Source: Xestospongia muta (lineage: Eukaryota; Porifera; Demospongiae; Haplosclerida; Petrosiidae). From it: a stretch of DNA of 64,000 bases. Both the position numbers and the translations under genes were made by a program. The notes under the pieces are model-generated. The model did no database searches and was not told the DNA's origin. It saw only the letters and a list, made by a program, of their open reading frames with translations. The first letter of the stretch is position 1. Each line of letters starts with the position of its first letter. Positions 1-24,722 of the stretch are shown piece by piece. The stretch spans positions 6,019,876 through 6,083,875 of the forward strand of contig OY848918.1 of the NCBI GenBank assembly GCA_963693285.1, in the 5' to 3' direction.

Positions 1-107
1 CAACCACAAATATCATCCCGCTATAATTAACACACACATATATCATAGCCTCAACAAGCCCTCAACATAATATATGTAATGGTTTAGTACACTAACTATA
101 TACATAC

Positions 108-292
108 ATTTTGCTCTTTGGCGATTGTCAAAATCTCCTTGAATGTTTCCAATGAGTCATTTCCCCGTATGGGATCTCTCTCCATGTAACCAAGGTGATT
201 ATCTGTTGCTATAAGGCAGAAATAACTTATGACAAGATTTGTAGCTGTTAATACTTACCTATAAGTATTTTCATAACATCTTTTTCCTCCAT
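108..292 (-). CDS. MRE11: MRE11 double-strand-break repair nuclease, first two coding exons (partial)
   Basis: Two minus-strand exons are visible: exon 1 at 292-259 (ATG at 292-290, donor GTAAG) and exon 2 at 208-108 (acceptor TTATAG, donor GTATGT). Their phases join to give 45 residues that start MEEKDVMKILIATDNHLGYM and continue with ERDPIRGNDSLETFKEI. This is the N-terminus of the Mre11 phosphoesterase domain, including the metal-binding Asp and His of the ATDNHLG motif (phosphoesterase motif I). MRE11 is the nuclease of the MRE11-RAD50-NBS1 complex, which senses and resects DNA breaks in the nucleus. The rest of the gene lies off the left edge; positions 1-107 read as intron. It diverges from CBL with 220 bp between the two start codons. 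Confidence 0.88.
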
Positions 293-512
293 TTTTTCTG
301 AAAAATTGTAAAAATGTTTTAAAAGTTATCAAAGAATACCATGTGGATGTTTCTCTAATTAGTGCCTCATCTATAGTATACGGAAGTGATCGGAAATTAG
401 TCAGATAGAGAGGAAGCTGGGAGGGATACAAAGATACACTACGAGAACAAGACGGAGAGTCTCGCTTGCTACATTGTTTGAGGAGCAGCTGGAGCTACAT
501 TAAAGTGTAGAG
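293..512. promoter_or_regulatory. Shared divergent promoter region, MRE11/CBL
   Basis: These 220 bp separate the start codons of two head-to-head genes and must contain both 5' UTRs and transcription starts. An ETS/GABP-type core CGGAAGTG is present at 381-388, a common element of TATA-less bidirectional promoters. No clear TATA box was seen. Promoter function is inferred from geometry. Confidence 0.55.
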
Positions 513-9099
<8,587 letters not shown>

Positions 9100-9820
9100 C
9101 TGTGTATGTTGTGAGTTGAATTTTCATGTTTAATCATTTCTGCCAATCATTGTTAATGAAGCAACTGCAAGTCTCAACTTAAAGTGATTTGCCCTCTCTT
9201 TCTTTTCTCTCTTTGCATTTTATTTTTTTCTATGTACATGTATTTCATTTTGTCACTTAGCGCTTGAGTTATATAGTTTCTAGCTAATGAATATGTTATT
9301 CTTGTTTCACATAACTCCGCTCATTTTTTTCTATTGTGTATGTATGTAAACGGAGAACTCGTTCTCTGATTGTAAAGCAGCTATATTGAAGTGTCTGTAA
9401 CTCTCTCTTTTTAGTGATGTAGAGAAGGAGTTACATTGTTTTGTTGTATTGTTTGTCGTTATATTTCTTTCATTATTGTTCTTTGTTCTGCAGTCGTATA
9501 TTTGTTGTACCATTTTAACTCATATAATATTAAAGCATTGCTTATTATGATTATGCTGTTTGGGATAGAAAATGTTTTTCTAATAAAATAATTTTAATAA
9601 TAATTTAGTCAGTGATGTGTAATAGGAATTGGTCTGCTGCTGTAACTCAAATGTCCATTGGGAAATATATACCACCATTCCATCCAGTACACTCTATAAT
9701 CATTGATTAATAGGTTATAAAAATATATTAAAAAGTTATTAAAAAATCTAATGATTAACACACACAACATTCTACCACGAGATGTAACTATTATATAGAA
9801 CACACATGTAGAATCAGTGA
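9100..9820 (+). other. CBL 3' UTR and intergenic sequence
   Basis: This follows the CBL stop codon. A canonical AATAAA is at 9582-9587 within an AT-rich stretch, a plausible CBL polyadenylation signal about 480 bp after the stop. No further coding or RNA gene was recognised up to the end of the PABP copy at 9821. Confidence 0.6.
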
Positions 9821-11694
<1,874 letters not shown>

Positions 11695-12826
11695 ATGGCC
11701 TCTGCCAGAACTCCAGCTTTAGTTCAGTTACCATTGACATTTCGCAAGTTAGTATGTACCAAGTTAACACAGAACTTCAGAGAAGCAGTAGAAGTTCAGA
11801 CAGTCAAAGTGACAGAAGCAAATCTCAAACCTAATGAATTATTGATTAAAAATCGATATGTTGGTATCAATGCATCAGACATTAATGTAACAGCTGGTAA
11901 GATACATTATCACAAAACAAATATTAGCATCTTTATTAATCATAGGTCGCTATAGTTTAGGTGCTGTACCTCCTTTTGATACTGGAATGGAGTCATTAGG
12001 TGAGGTTGTATGGGCAGGAGGAAAGGTTCAATCTTTTAAACCAGGAGATAAGGTAGCAACAAGTTCAGGTGGTACTTTCTCAGAGTACATGATCCTCTCA
12101 GAGAAGAGAGCCATACCAATACCAAATCTTAAACCAGATATCCTTGCATTTATAGTAAGTGGATGCACGGCCTCTGTTAGTCTTGAGAAAGTGGGTGACC
12201 TCAAACCGAAAGAGAAAGTTCTTGTCACAGCAGCTGCTGGAGGTACTGGTCAATTTGCAGTCCAATTGGCACGATTGGCTGGATGTCATGTGATTGGGAC
12301 ATGCTCCTCAGATAGCAAAGCTGAGTTCTTGAAAAGCATTGGTTGTCATCGACCAATTAACTATGCCAAGGAAGACCTTGCTAAGGTTCTCCGAGAAGAG
12401 TATCCTGGAGGTATTGACGTTATTTACGAAGGTGTAGGCGGTGAGGTATTTAATACATGTGTAAAGAACTTAGCTGTACGAGGTCGTCTTATTGTCATTG
12501 GTATGATCACTCATTATTAGGAATCCACTTTCGATGTTAGACCAACCTTACCTTTGCAACAGATTCTCTTGATGAAGTCTGCTAGTCTAAGAGGTTTCTT
12601 TCTACCTCACTACATGCGTGAATGTCCTGAGCATATTCTTCGACTAGTCGGTCTTGAATCTACTGGTGAGCTACAGGTTAAAGTGGACACAGGGGCTGAC
12701 CGATCAGAAGGTCAGTTTAAAGGTCTTTTGTCTGTCCCTGATGCAGTTGATTATCTCTATGCAAAGAAGAGTTATGGAAAGATTGTTGTTGATTTAGACG
12801 GAGAACAAGTGAATAGTAAATTATAA
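11695..12826 (+). pseudogene. PTGR3/ZADH2-like quinone-type oxidoreductase, copy 1, nonsense-interrupted
   Basis: Exon 1 is 11695-11896 and exon 2 is 11946-12826, with a 49-bp intron between. The translation matches copy 2 almost throughout, but codon 259 is TAG (12518-12520) where copy 2 has CAG (Gln), so a full product stops after 258 of about 360 residues. The Rossmann motif AAAGGTGQFAVQLA is still present, but the rest of the substrate-side C-terminal region is cut off. Downstream the frame is otherwise open to its normal end NSKL-TAA. A single stop with few other changes suggests recent inactivation, a segregating allele or a base-call error. Confidence 0.85.
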
Positions 12827-13244
12827 CTGAACAGTGATCTTAGTCAAGTAAACAAGTTGACTAGATTTATTTGCAATTGCTGAATTATTTTGCTAAAATC
12901 AATTTTTGATCTGTATATATATGTATATACGCGTGTGACTGTGTGTTCTCCTATTTCTCATGGGTGTGGCCAATGGGGGAGGGCCTTGTGGTTTGATATT
13001 ACATAATTATGCATTGTACATAATCAAAATTTAATTTATAATTATAATTATTACAAAGTCAATAAAATTATTAATACATGTATTATGATAATACTATGTT
13101 GCTATGGCAACATGTAGAATCAGTGATTACAACATAACATATAGTAATAACAAATAGTAACAATACAATACAGCCAATATATAAATAATACAGCACTTAT
13201 TCAGTAAACAGTAATGAGTGCCTTGTACAAAGAAGAAAAGACAA
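12827..13244. other. PTGR3 copy 1 3' flank and duplication joint
   Basis: AT-rich sequence with a possible polyadenylation signal (CAATAAAATT near 13060). The junction of the two duplicated blocks is near 13110. Beyond it is the likely 3' UTR of the minus-strand gene that ends at 13245. No other gene is seen. Confidence 0.5.
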
Positions 13245-16312
<3,068 letters not shown>

Positions 16313-16527
16313 AATTGCTGTCTACAGAAAAGTAAAGAGGAATATTGTCTTAAGGGATCTAGAGACTAGAAAGGATACATATCATTTAAAGTTATCATAA
16401 CTTTATTTACTTTTCTAGACGTTATCTTCCTTACTGTTTTTTTGTTTTGCAGTATCAGCAATAGCCGGCCCCATCCCCCCAGCAGGAATGAGGAAGCTGT
16501 TTAGTTTAACCCTCTCCTGCAGTCAAC
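16313..16527. promoter_or_regulatory. Divergent promoter, PABP-death-domain gene / PTGR3 copy 2
   Basis: 215 bp separate the opposed start codons. It is conserved with the equivalent interval of copy 1 apart from small indels. No TATA box is obvious. Confidence 0.5.
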
Positions 16528-17659
16528 ATGGCCTCTGCTAGAGCTCCAGCTTTAGTTCAGTTACCATTGACATTTCGTAAGTTAGTATGTACCAAGTTAA
16601 CACAGAACTTCAGAGAAGCAGTAGAAGTTCAGACAGTCAAAGTGACAGAAGCAAATCTCAAACCTAATGAATTGTTGATTAAAAATCGATATGTTGGTAT
16701 CAATGCATCAGACATTAATGTAACAGCTGGTAAGATACAATATCACAAAACAAATATTAGCATCTTTATTAATCATAGGTCGCTACAGTTTAGGTGCTGT
16801 ACCTCCTTTTGATACTGGAATGGAGTCATTAGGCGAGGTTGTCTGGGCAGGAGGAAAGGTTCAATCTTTTAAACCAGGAGATAAGGTAGCAACAAGTTCA
16901 GGCGGTACTTTCTCAGAGTACATGATCCTCTCAGAGAAGAGAGCCATACCGATACCTAATCTTAAACCAGAGATTCTTGCATTTATTGTAAGTGGATGCA
17001 CAGCCTCTGTTAGTCTTGAGAAAGTGGGTGACCTCAAGCCGAAAGAGAAAGTTCTTGTCACAGCAGCTGCTGGAGGTACTGGTCAATTTGCAGTCCAATT
17101 GGCACGATTGGCTGGATGTCATGTGATTGGCACATGCTCCTCAGATAGCAAAGCTGAGTTCTTGAAAAGCATTGGTTGTCATCGACCAATTAACTATGCC
17201 AAGGAAGACCTTGCTAAGGTTCTCCGAGAAGAGTATCCTGGAGGTATTGATGTTATTTACGAAGGTGTAGGCGGTGAGGTATTTAATACATGTGTAAAGA
17301 ACTTAGCTGTACGAGGTCGTCTTATTATCATTGGTATGATCACTCATTATCAGGAATCCACGTTCAATGTTACACCAACCTTACCTTTGCAACAGATTCT
17401 CTTGATGAAGTCCGCTAGTCTAAGAGGTTTCTTTCTACCTCACTACATGCGTGAATGTCCTGAGCATATTCTTCGACTAGTCGGTCTTGAATCTACTGGT
17501 GACCTGCAGGTTAAAGTGGACACAGGGGCTGACCGATCAGAAGGTCAGTTTAAAGGTCTTTTGTCTGTCCCTGATGCAGTTGATTATCTCTATGCAAAGA
17601 AGAGTTATGGAAAGATTGTTGTTGATTTAGATGAAGAACAAGTGAATAGTAAATTATAA
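16528..17659 (+). CDS. PTGR3: Prostaglandin reductase 3-like zinc-type oxidoreductase (ZADH2 family), copy 2
   Basis: Two exons, 16528-16729 and 16779-17659, flank a 49-bp intron and encode 360 residues, a usual size for the medium-chain dehydrogenase family. Family marks in order: NRYVGINASDINVTAG in the N-terminal GroES-like domain; PGDKVATSSGGTFSEY; the NADPH-binding Rossmann loop VLVTAAAGGTGQFAVQLARL followed by GCHVIGTCSSDSKAEFLKS; VIYEGVGGEVF; and the C-terminal KIVVDL...VNSKL, which closely matches the end of human ZADH2/PTGR3. The human enzyme reduces 15-keto-prostaglandins with NADPH; the sponge substrate is unknown. There are no zinc-ligand cysteines, as expected for this subfamily. 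It is head-to-head with the PABP-death-domain gene, and it is the intact member of the duplicated pair. Confidence 0.9.
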
Positions 17660-17965
17660 CTGAGTAGTGATCTTAGTCAAGTGAACAAGTTGACTAGAAC
17701 TATTTGTAATTGCTGAATTATTTTGCTAAAATCAATTTTTGATCTGTATATATATGTATATATGTGTGCGATTGTGTGTTCTCCTATTTCTCATGGGTGT
17801 GGCCAATGGGGAGGGGCTTGTGGTTTGATATTACATAATTATGCATTGTACATAATCAAAATTTAATTTATAATTATTACAAAGTCAATAAAACTATTAA
17901 TACATGTATTATGATAATACTATGTTGCTATGGCAACATTCTTAGTATTGAATTCAGTGTCTATA

Positions 17966-19831
17966 TTATCTCAGTTCCCACCTCAAGTCCTGTATAGCAT
18001 CTCGAACTCTTTGTTGTAATTGTAAAACTTCACTATGCCCCAGACCCCTATCAAGGGAGCAGTACATTAATCTATAACATAAGCTGACTTGTCCATAGTG
18101 TGATTGTCCCTCTGATGGCTTATAGATGTCAATACATTGTGTGGAAGCAATAGAGAGACCAGCAATCTCACGTATAACAGGAAACAGCTGGTATTCCACT
18201 TTGTCTTTTAAGATATTCTCTAATTCTCCAGTATCTTTGACCCAGAAACTGACATCATGAATATATTGAGGAGGATATAGAGAAAAGGGTTGGTATGTAG
18301 TGTGGTCACTTAGTAAGAATTGCTGGGAAAATCGTTGGTCTTTTGTCCAAAAGATACGAGGGTCAGGGAGGCCATGTTTAATAAGAGCTATTTCTTCCAG
18401 TTCTACTATAAGATACTGATAATAATATGTGATAACCTCTACCTCAGGAGAGCAGGGTCCTCCTGGAGTCAACACTATAGTCTCTTTATTTAAATGTGTT
18501 TTGGAATCTTTTGATCTATCACTAATAGTTGCTATGGTTTCTGGTGATAGTGAGGCTACTTGTATTGTTTTGTCTTCTTGCTCCAGCTGCAATACTTCAA
18601 TTGTAAAGTGATCATGTGATTTCCATGATAAGTCTGTATCTCTGATATTTAAATATTTAGTAATACATTTAATAGCAGTTGCTTTCAGATCAATACATTG
18701 ATTGTCTATGTTTATCACGAGACACATCAGTTGATGAGTAATGGGTTGGTCTTTAGTGCAAGTAGATATGGAGGTGTGGCCATAGACAGGAGATGAAAGG
18801 ATGAAAACGGATGTCTTCACTTTATCAGTTTCTGGTATCAACGTTAACAGTGATAGTATACGATCTTGTAATGATGACTCAAGAAAACCTTCTTTATACA
18901 TTGATGGTAAGGTAATTTTCAGGTGGGCGGTAATTACATTATGCAGACAGTCAGGGCTCATGTGTACAAAGGGTTGTCGTGGGTGTGGTAAGATAGTAAC
19001 ATTACAACAAGGAGAGAGAATATCGGATAGTGATGTTACCAGCTGGTTTCTAATTCTAGTCACTGGATGCCATATTTGGTCGAGTATTGGATACTCAAAG
19101 CACTCGTAACAAGACAGATAATGAGGGGGAGTGGCTTCACAGGAGGTGACAGGTGTATCATTACAATAGTTACATAATGACAATGCAAAGGGTCTGGAAC
19201 TGACATTAAAATTCCAAGACCCTTGATCAACTTGTGGTTTTGTAAAGATATGGGTTAATGCATCATTCAAAAGGAAACCTTTATCAAGTCCTCTATAACC
19301 AGTGGGCGTGTACCCTGGCCAGTCTGATAGTCTAAAAGGTTGAAGGTCAGAGAGAATGAGGTGAGCTTCAGCAGCTAGTTCTGTTATTTTCCAGCTATTT
19401 TTATAACCTCTTTCATTGCAATCTAACGGAGTACCTCCTTGTCCTCGACAGAGTGTTATCCTTATTTCCCCTGAAGGGGTTAAAAAATCATAAGCTGAAC
19501 CCAGGAACCCTTGTATGAGGTCTCGGTTTCTTTTGATATTACTTTTACCGCCTGTATGGGGAAAATTAAAAATAATACAGTCAAATTTCTTTCCTTGCAT
19601 TTCAAGATAGGCCTCCAAGTTTGTGCCGTCAATTCCATAACATACATGTACTGCAATATTGTGTAACTCTTTTATATTTTCATAGCTCTCTCGATGACTT
19701 TTGACGGTAGCTTCATCTTCAAACGAAGTTGTTATAATTTTCCATTGTTGTTTCTGCCATTTCCTACAAAATGAAAGTGAATACGAGAAATTCCCATCGC
19801 CAATTATCAAAACAGATTTTGTTCGTGCCAT
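17966..19831 (-). CDS. FDXACB1: FDXACB1-like protein (Rossmann methyltransferase-like plus ferredoxin-fold anticodon-binding domain)
   Basis: A single uninterrupted frame of 621 residues from the ATG at 19831. An in-frame ATG at 19939 would add 36 residues, but MARTKSVLIIGDGNFSYSLS fits the family start better. The N-terminal domain is DUF2431/BMT5-like, with IIGDGNFSYSLSF, FDCIIFNFPHTGGKS and LCRGQGGTP, related to the fungal 25S rRNA m3U methyltransferase Bmt5. The last about 95 residues (FWVKDTGEL to the C-terminus RDAIQDLRWELR) are an FDX-ACB domain as found at the end of mitochondrial phenylalanyl-tRNA synthetase. The two-domain order is that of animal FDXACB1, whose reaction is not established. 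Lack of introns is unusual among its neighbours. It is divergent with DDX6, 231 bp between start codons. Confidence 0.85.
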   Translation of the reverse strand: MARTKSVLIIGDGNFSYSLSFCRKWQKQQWKIITTSFEDEATVKSHRESYENIKELHNIAVHVCYGIDGTNLEAYLEMQGKKFDCIIFNFPHTGGKSNIKRNRDLIQGFLGSAYDFLTPSGEIRITLCRGQGGTPLDCNERGYKNSWKITELAAEAHLILSDLQPFRLSDWPGYTPTGYRGLDKGFLLNDALTHIFTKPQVDQGSWNFNVSSRPFALSLCNYCNDTPVTSCEATPPHYLSCYECFEYPILDQIWHPVTRIRNQLVTSLSDILSPCCNVTILPHPRQPFVHMSPDCLHNVITAHLKITLPSMYKEGFLESSLQDRILSLLTLIPETDKVKTSVFILSSPVYGHTSISTCTKDQPITHQLMCLVINIDNQCIDLKATAIKCITKYLNIRDTDLSWKSHDHFTIEVLQLEQEDKTIQVASLSPETIATISDRSKDSKTHLNKETIVLTPGGPCSPEVEVITYYYQYLIVELEEIALIKHGLPDPRIFWTKDQRFSQQFLLSDHTTYQPFSLYPPQYIHDVSFWVKDTGELENILKDKVEYQLFPVIREIAGLSIASTQCIDIYKPSEGQSHYGQVSLCYRLMYCSLDRGLGHSEVLQLQQRVRDAIQDLRWELR

Positions 19832-20062
19832 AGGGCCTGAAACATAATTTCGACCGATTTTAAAAGACCCTTTGTCTTGAGTATCCGGAGGTGTACAGAC
19901 TTTTGTGTGCAAACCCTGTGTGCTCTTCTTACCAAGCAAAAGTTATTTCTCGCTAGTTATCACCTGCAATTGCTAATACAGGTAGCCTCCATTCTCAGCT
20001 GTTTAATTATCACGTACGTCTGGAATCAAATCTGTATATTAGTGAGACAGAAGAGAGAAAAA
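19832..20062. promoter_or_regulatory. Divergent promoter, FDXACB1 / DDX6
   Basis: 231 bp between opposed start codons, or 123 bp if FDXACB1 starts at the upstream ATG. No TATA box is evident. A strong NRF1-like site lies just downstream in DDX6 intron 1. Confidence 0.5.
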
Positions 20063-23000
20063 ATGGCCGCTCCAACATTGGACGTGTCTTCACATCCAGT
20101 TCCTATTGAAAAGTAAGAACAGAGACTTTTCGTGTCATTTTGTTAGTTACAAACTTATTTAATCACTCTCTATCGAGACGTGATTCATTACGTATGGATT
20201 TGTCATTATCGTACATTTGTTGACTCATCCTCCATTTTTATTTCTTTTGCGCATGCGCAGCGGAGAAACTGACTGGAAGACCCAACTTAAACTACCACCA
20301 AAGGATCTCAGAAAGAGGACCGAAGTATGTTTTTAAAGAAAAATTGATCAATTTAACAAAAATTCCTAATATATTTTACTATTTTTCATTCATTTTTTTA
20401 TTTTTCAGGATGTCAAAAGAATTAAAGGCAACGAATTTGAAGACTATTGCCTCAAACGTGAGCTTCTGATGGGTATTTTTGAGAAGGGATACGAAACTCC
20501 CTCTCCCATTCAAGAGGAGAGTATCCCTATTGCCCTTGCTGGTCGAGACATACTTGCTCGTGCCAAAAATGGAACAGGAAAGACAGGAGCTTATCTCATA
20601 CCGCTCCTTGAGAAACTGGACCCTGAACAGAAACATATTCAATGTGAGCTAAAGTATACTGAGATATACTGTATACAATTAGTCATTTAATACATGTACT
20701 GAAGTATCCAAGGATGGACTGAAACACTATTGTTACTGGCTTGTTTACTGTGACAGTGTTATTATGACACTTGTCACAGTGGTGTTGACATGACAACTGC
20801 TAATTCAGCAACTTAAGAATAAATTTCTGTATTATTTTTTCAAGTGCAAAGAATAAATAGTAATGTCTTATTTCTGCTTTGTTTTGTCTTCACTTAACAT
20901 TTCTGTAGTGTTTCATTATAAAGTATTTTCCTTTCTTTCTAAAAGTGAAAAACAATGTCATGTAATAACAGTTTCTTACTGAATGTTTAGAATACCTTAT
21001 CTATACACATATCTCCTTTTACAAACATTTTATTTATTCTTCTCTGTAGCTCTGGTAGTTGTACCAACACGAGAACTAGCTCTCCAAACCTCTCAACTTT
21101 GTATCGAGCTCGGCAAACACATGAAGGCCCGTGTCATGGTAACCACAGGAGGTACCAGTTTAAGAGATGATATCATGAGATTAGACGAGACTGTTCATGT
21201 GATTGTGGCTACACCTGGTCGTATTTTGGACTTGATTGAGAAAGGAATTGCCAATGTCAGCAAATGTCAGATTCTTGTGTTAGATGAGGTATGCTATAAT
21301 TAAGTTATATAAAAAGCATTTCTGTCATATCTTGTAATGTCAGGAGCCATAGCTTTGTGAAGGAAACCACATACTAATGATATTACAGATGGATGAATGG
21401 ATTCTTAGTTAATGGATGGATGAATGGATTCTTAGTTAATGGATGGATGAATGGATTCTTAGTTAATGGATGGATGGATGGATTCTTAGTTAATGATGGA
21501 TGAATGGATTTTTAGTTAATGGATGGATGAATGGATTCTTAGTTAATGATGGATGGATGGATTCTTAGTTAATGATGGATGGATGGATTCTTAATTAATG
21601 GATGGATGAATGGATTCTTAGTTAGTTAATGGATGGATGAATGGATTCTTAGTTAATTGATGGATGGATGGATTCTTAGTTAATGGATGAATGAACAGAT
21701 GTATATTCCAATGGATTAGTGAATAGATTAATAGATAATTGATGAAAAGATTATAAATTAAATAGAGCACTATTATTTGTCCATTTTACAGGCTGACAAG
21801 TTATTATCAATGGACTATCAACAATCTCTCGATAGGATCATCTCTCGTTTGCCACCTAGTCGTCAAGTGTTCCTCTTCTCAGCTACCTTTCCTGTCTCTA
21901 TTAAAGGATTCATGGTACGTTTGTGGGTGTGGCATGTTTACATCATTATTATTATTATTATTATCTAATGACAGGAGCGCCACATGCAAAACCCTTACAA
22001 GATTAATCTAATGGATGAGCTGACATTGAAAGGTGTTACACAATATTATGCTTATCTTGAGGAAAGACAAAAGGTCCATTGTCTTAACACTCTCTTCTCA
22101 AAAGTGTGTTTAGATCGATGGATGGATGGATGGATGGATGGATGGATAGACTGATAGATGGATGAATCAAGTAATGGACATATTCTTAGTTAACTCCACC
22201 CATTTTTTCTCTAGCTCCAAATAAACCAAAGTATTATATTCTGTAATTCAGTCCAAAGAGTTGAGCTATTAGCTAAGAAGATCACACAACTTGGCTATTC
22301 CTGTTTCTTCATGCACAGTAAAATGGCTCAAGCACACAGAAACAGAGTGTTCCATGACTTTCGTAATGGAGAGTGCCGGAATCTTGTCTGTACAGGTATG
22401 GTTACTATAGCAACAGCATGAGGGCATAGTTAGGCTTGACATAAGTTAGTTTTGAGAAATGTTGTAGTAAAGCTACTCCCAATGATCTCATCACTTGATT
22501 AATGAGAGAAGTATGTGTAGTGAGTGACAGTTGATATTTCCTTATTCATTGTTACAGTAATATATATTCAGTGACACAACAGACAATGGGTTATATTGTA
22601 GTAGTTGTAATGGTATTGTTGACCTCAGGCTACCACACCTTCCAGGCAAATTTTTCTTGTGCGGGATACAGTAATTTTACGTTCTAGGATGCCTAAATAC
22701 TTAAGTTTGGATATCATGTGATATTAACAATATTCACGATGTTTGTATCATTTTCTGTTCTGAGAAAATTGAGCAAAGCCATTCATTAAATTAATTATAA
22801 TGTGTGGGTGTGATAGTCTGAGGTCATTGTATCTATTGGTATCAGCATTCTGTCTAGATAAGGTAATAATAATACCTTCTAGATCTTTTGACTCGTGGTA
22901 TCGACATACAAGCTGTTAATGTTGTCATCAATTTTGATTTTCCCAAAACATCCGAGACCTATCTTCATCGTATCGGTCGTTCTGGCAGGTACGGTCACCT

Positions 23001-23187
23001 TGGTCTAGCGATAAACTTGATCACCCACGACGACCGATTCAATCTTTATTCCATTGAACGAGAATTGAAGACTGAAATAAAACCAGTCCCCAAAGAAATT
23101 GACAAGAAACTCTATGTTGCAGAATATCAGATGGACGATGCCCCACCCACTTCTGATCCGCCTGAAAAGGAGGAGGGGCAAGCTTAA
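20063..23187 (+). CDS. DDX6: DDX6/Me31B DEAD-box RNA helicase
   Basis: Eight exons: 20063-20112, 20261-20324, 20409-20643, 21050-21288, 21792-21914, 21975-22103, 22215-22395, 22883-23187. Phases agree and give 441 residues. All DEAD-box motifs are visible: Q motif with [14 protein letters not shown] (about 65-78), Walker [11 protein letters not shown] (88-97), [24 protein letters not shown] split by intron 4 (residues 195-198), [33 protein letters not shown] and [10 protein letters not shown]. The N-terminal [11 protein letters not shown] and the C-terminal DKKLYVAEY are specific to DDX6/Dhh1/Me31B rather than eIF4A. This helicase represses translation and promotes decapping in P-bodies, which links it functionally to the poly(A)-binding proteins next door. 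The human protein is 483 residues; the missing length is at the variable N-terminus. Confidence 0.95.
20248..20260 (+). promoter_or_regulatory. NRF1-type palindromic site overlapping a splice acceptor
   Basis: TGCGCATGCGCAG matches the NRF1 consensus and contains a perfect palindrome. Its final CAG is the 3' splice site of DDX6 intron 1, with exon 2 starting at 20261. Function as a binding site is inferred. Confidence 0.5.
21390..21690 (+). repeat. ATGGATGGATGAATGGATTC tandem repeat in DDX6 intron 4
   Basis: Roughly eleven units of about 22-31 bp, each built from GGAT/GAAT tetranucleotides followed by TTCTTAGTTA. Shorter GGAT runs recur in other introns of this window (22118-22150, 25080-25165, 52750-52785). 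Confidence 0.9.
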
Positions 23188-24722
23188 TAACTCCGCCTAC
23201 CTACACCAGAGCCATTGTTCTTTTTCTCTTTTTTCGATTTCCTGATTATCTAATGAAATTTATCAACAATATCACTACATCTATGTCTCTCTTACTTGTG
23301 ACATATTCTTTCTTTTCTCTCTCTTTCTCTCACTCACTATCTGTCTTTCTATATCTATATCTTCTCTCTCAATGGCTTTGAAGATTTAAATAATATTAAT
23401 ATGTTATATGTATCATTATTATGTCATTATGTCTGTATAATATTGTGTATTATATATATTACATGTATATTACATACTACTGCACAGTATGTATGTATGT
23501 GGTCAATATTCTTTTTGACAGCTCATTTTGAATTTTCTGTTTACTCATCTTTTTGTTACTTTATCACCATTTTCATTTCTCTTTTTCCTTCTTTTCCATC
23601 TCTCTCTTGCTCATTTCCTCTCTTTCTTTGGCCCATCGAGGCAATAAACAACACTCACTATAACCACAAGACCCGTAAAACTAGTAATGAAAACCAGTTC
23701 AACAACTTTTCACAGCCAATCTCATATCCTAAGCTAATTTGAAATGAGTCGTCAATATCATCTTTTGACAAACCTGTTTACGAAACCAGTCAATAACTTG
23801 TTTTACCAGTTTAACTGGTACTACATTGCTGTAAGAGCAATTTCAAGTGAGTAAGGGTCCATGAATGTTAGAACATTAACATCAATAACGTTTGAAAACT
23901 AGTAACAATCTTATCATTACCAACTCAATTTTGTGACATCTTAACATCAGTTGTGTGAACATTGTCTTGAACAAAACTAACCAACGACATAGTAGATTTT
24001 TGATTCGTAAGAAAACAAGCACAGGTCTTACAGTGGTCACTGATTTCAACATTTATCGTGATAATAGTTGATTTTGAGATCACATTGTGTTAACACTGAT
24101 CATTTTCCCATTGATTCTTGACTGATTTAACTCAAAGGGGAACACAAGAATATGATCCTATGATTTATATATGAAATTAAAGAATGGCGGACTATGAAGT
24201 ATCGATTGAAATCATTCTATAGTCCATCCTACTAATAAAAATATTGGATTTTTTGGGGGAATCAAGGTTTTCTTCTAACAATGGATTTCACTTGAGCAGA
24301 AAGTGATTCAGGATCTGCATAAAATTTTAGCGGTTGAAATCCATTCTATGAAGCACTGTTGATAATATTTACACAATACTACTAGTGACAGCTGCTATGA
24401 GCAAGTGGGCGTTGATGGTGGGTGTGGTTTGTGCAGATGTGGTGTATGTATATTGGCAGCAATAATAACATTTCTACTTGTACACATTTTATTAAAACAT
24501 TTAAGTCCTTTTTTGGTTGTAATATGCAGTGCTGAAATTAAAAAAAAAATTGGGTAAAATCAAAAATTTAATTTGGGTAAAATCAAAATTTAGTTTGACT
24601 AGCAATAAATGAGTATAGATAGCTACATTACTATATTAACAGAGGATCACATGACATACAGAAGACTTGACACTATAGTTTGCTCAGTGGGTGGAGTTAT
24701 ATGTAACCATAGTAACAGGTGT
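23188..24722. other. DDX6 3' UTR and intergenic sequence without recognised gene
   Basis: Pyrimidine-rich then AT-rich sequence. A possible polyadenylation signal (CAATAAAC near 23641) would serve DDX6. An open frame at 23401-23742 is composed of low-complexity Tyr/Ile/Ser/Phe codons and is not credible. A short imperfect tandem (GGGTAAAATCAAAA) lies near 24550-24600. Confidence 0.5.

Noticed and set aside
20063..23187. Helicase as eIF4A
   Set aside because: The N-terminal LKLPPKDLR and C-terminal DKKLYVAEY regions and [12 protein letters not shown] are specific to DDX6/Dhh1.
23401..23742. Plus-strand 113-residue frame
   Set aside because: Low-complexity pyrimidine-rich 3' flank of DDX6; no motif, no splice partner.
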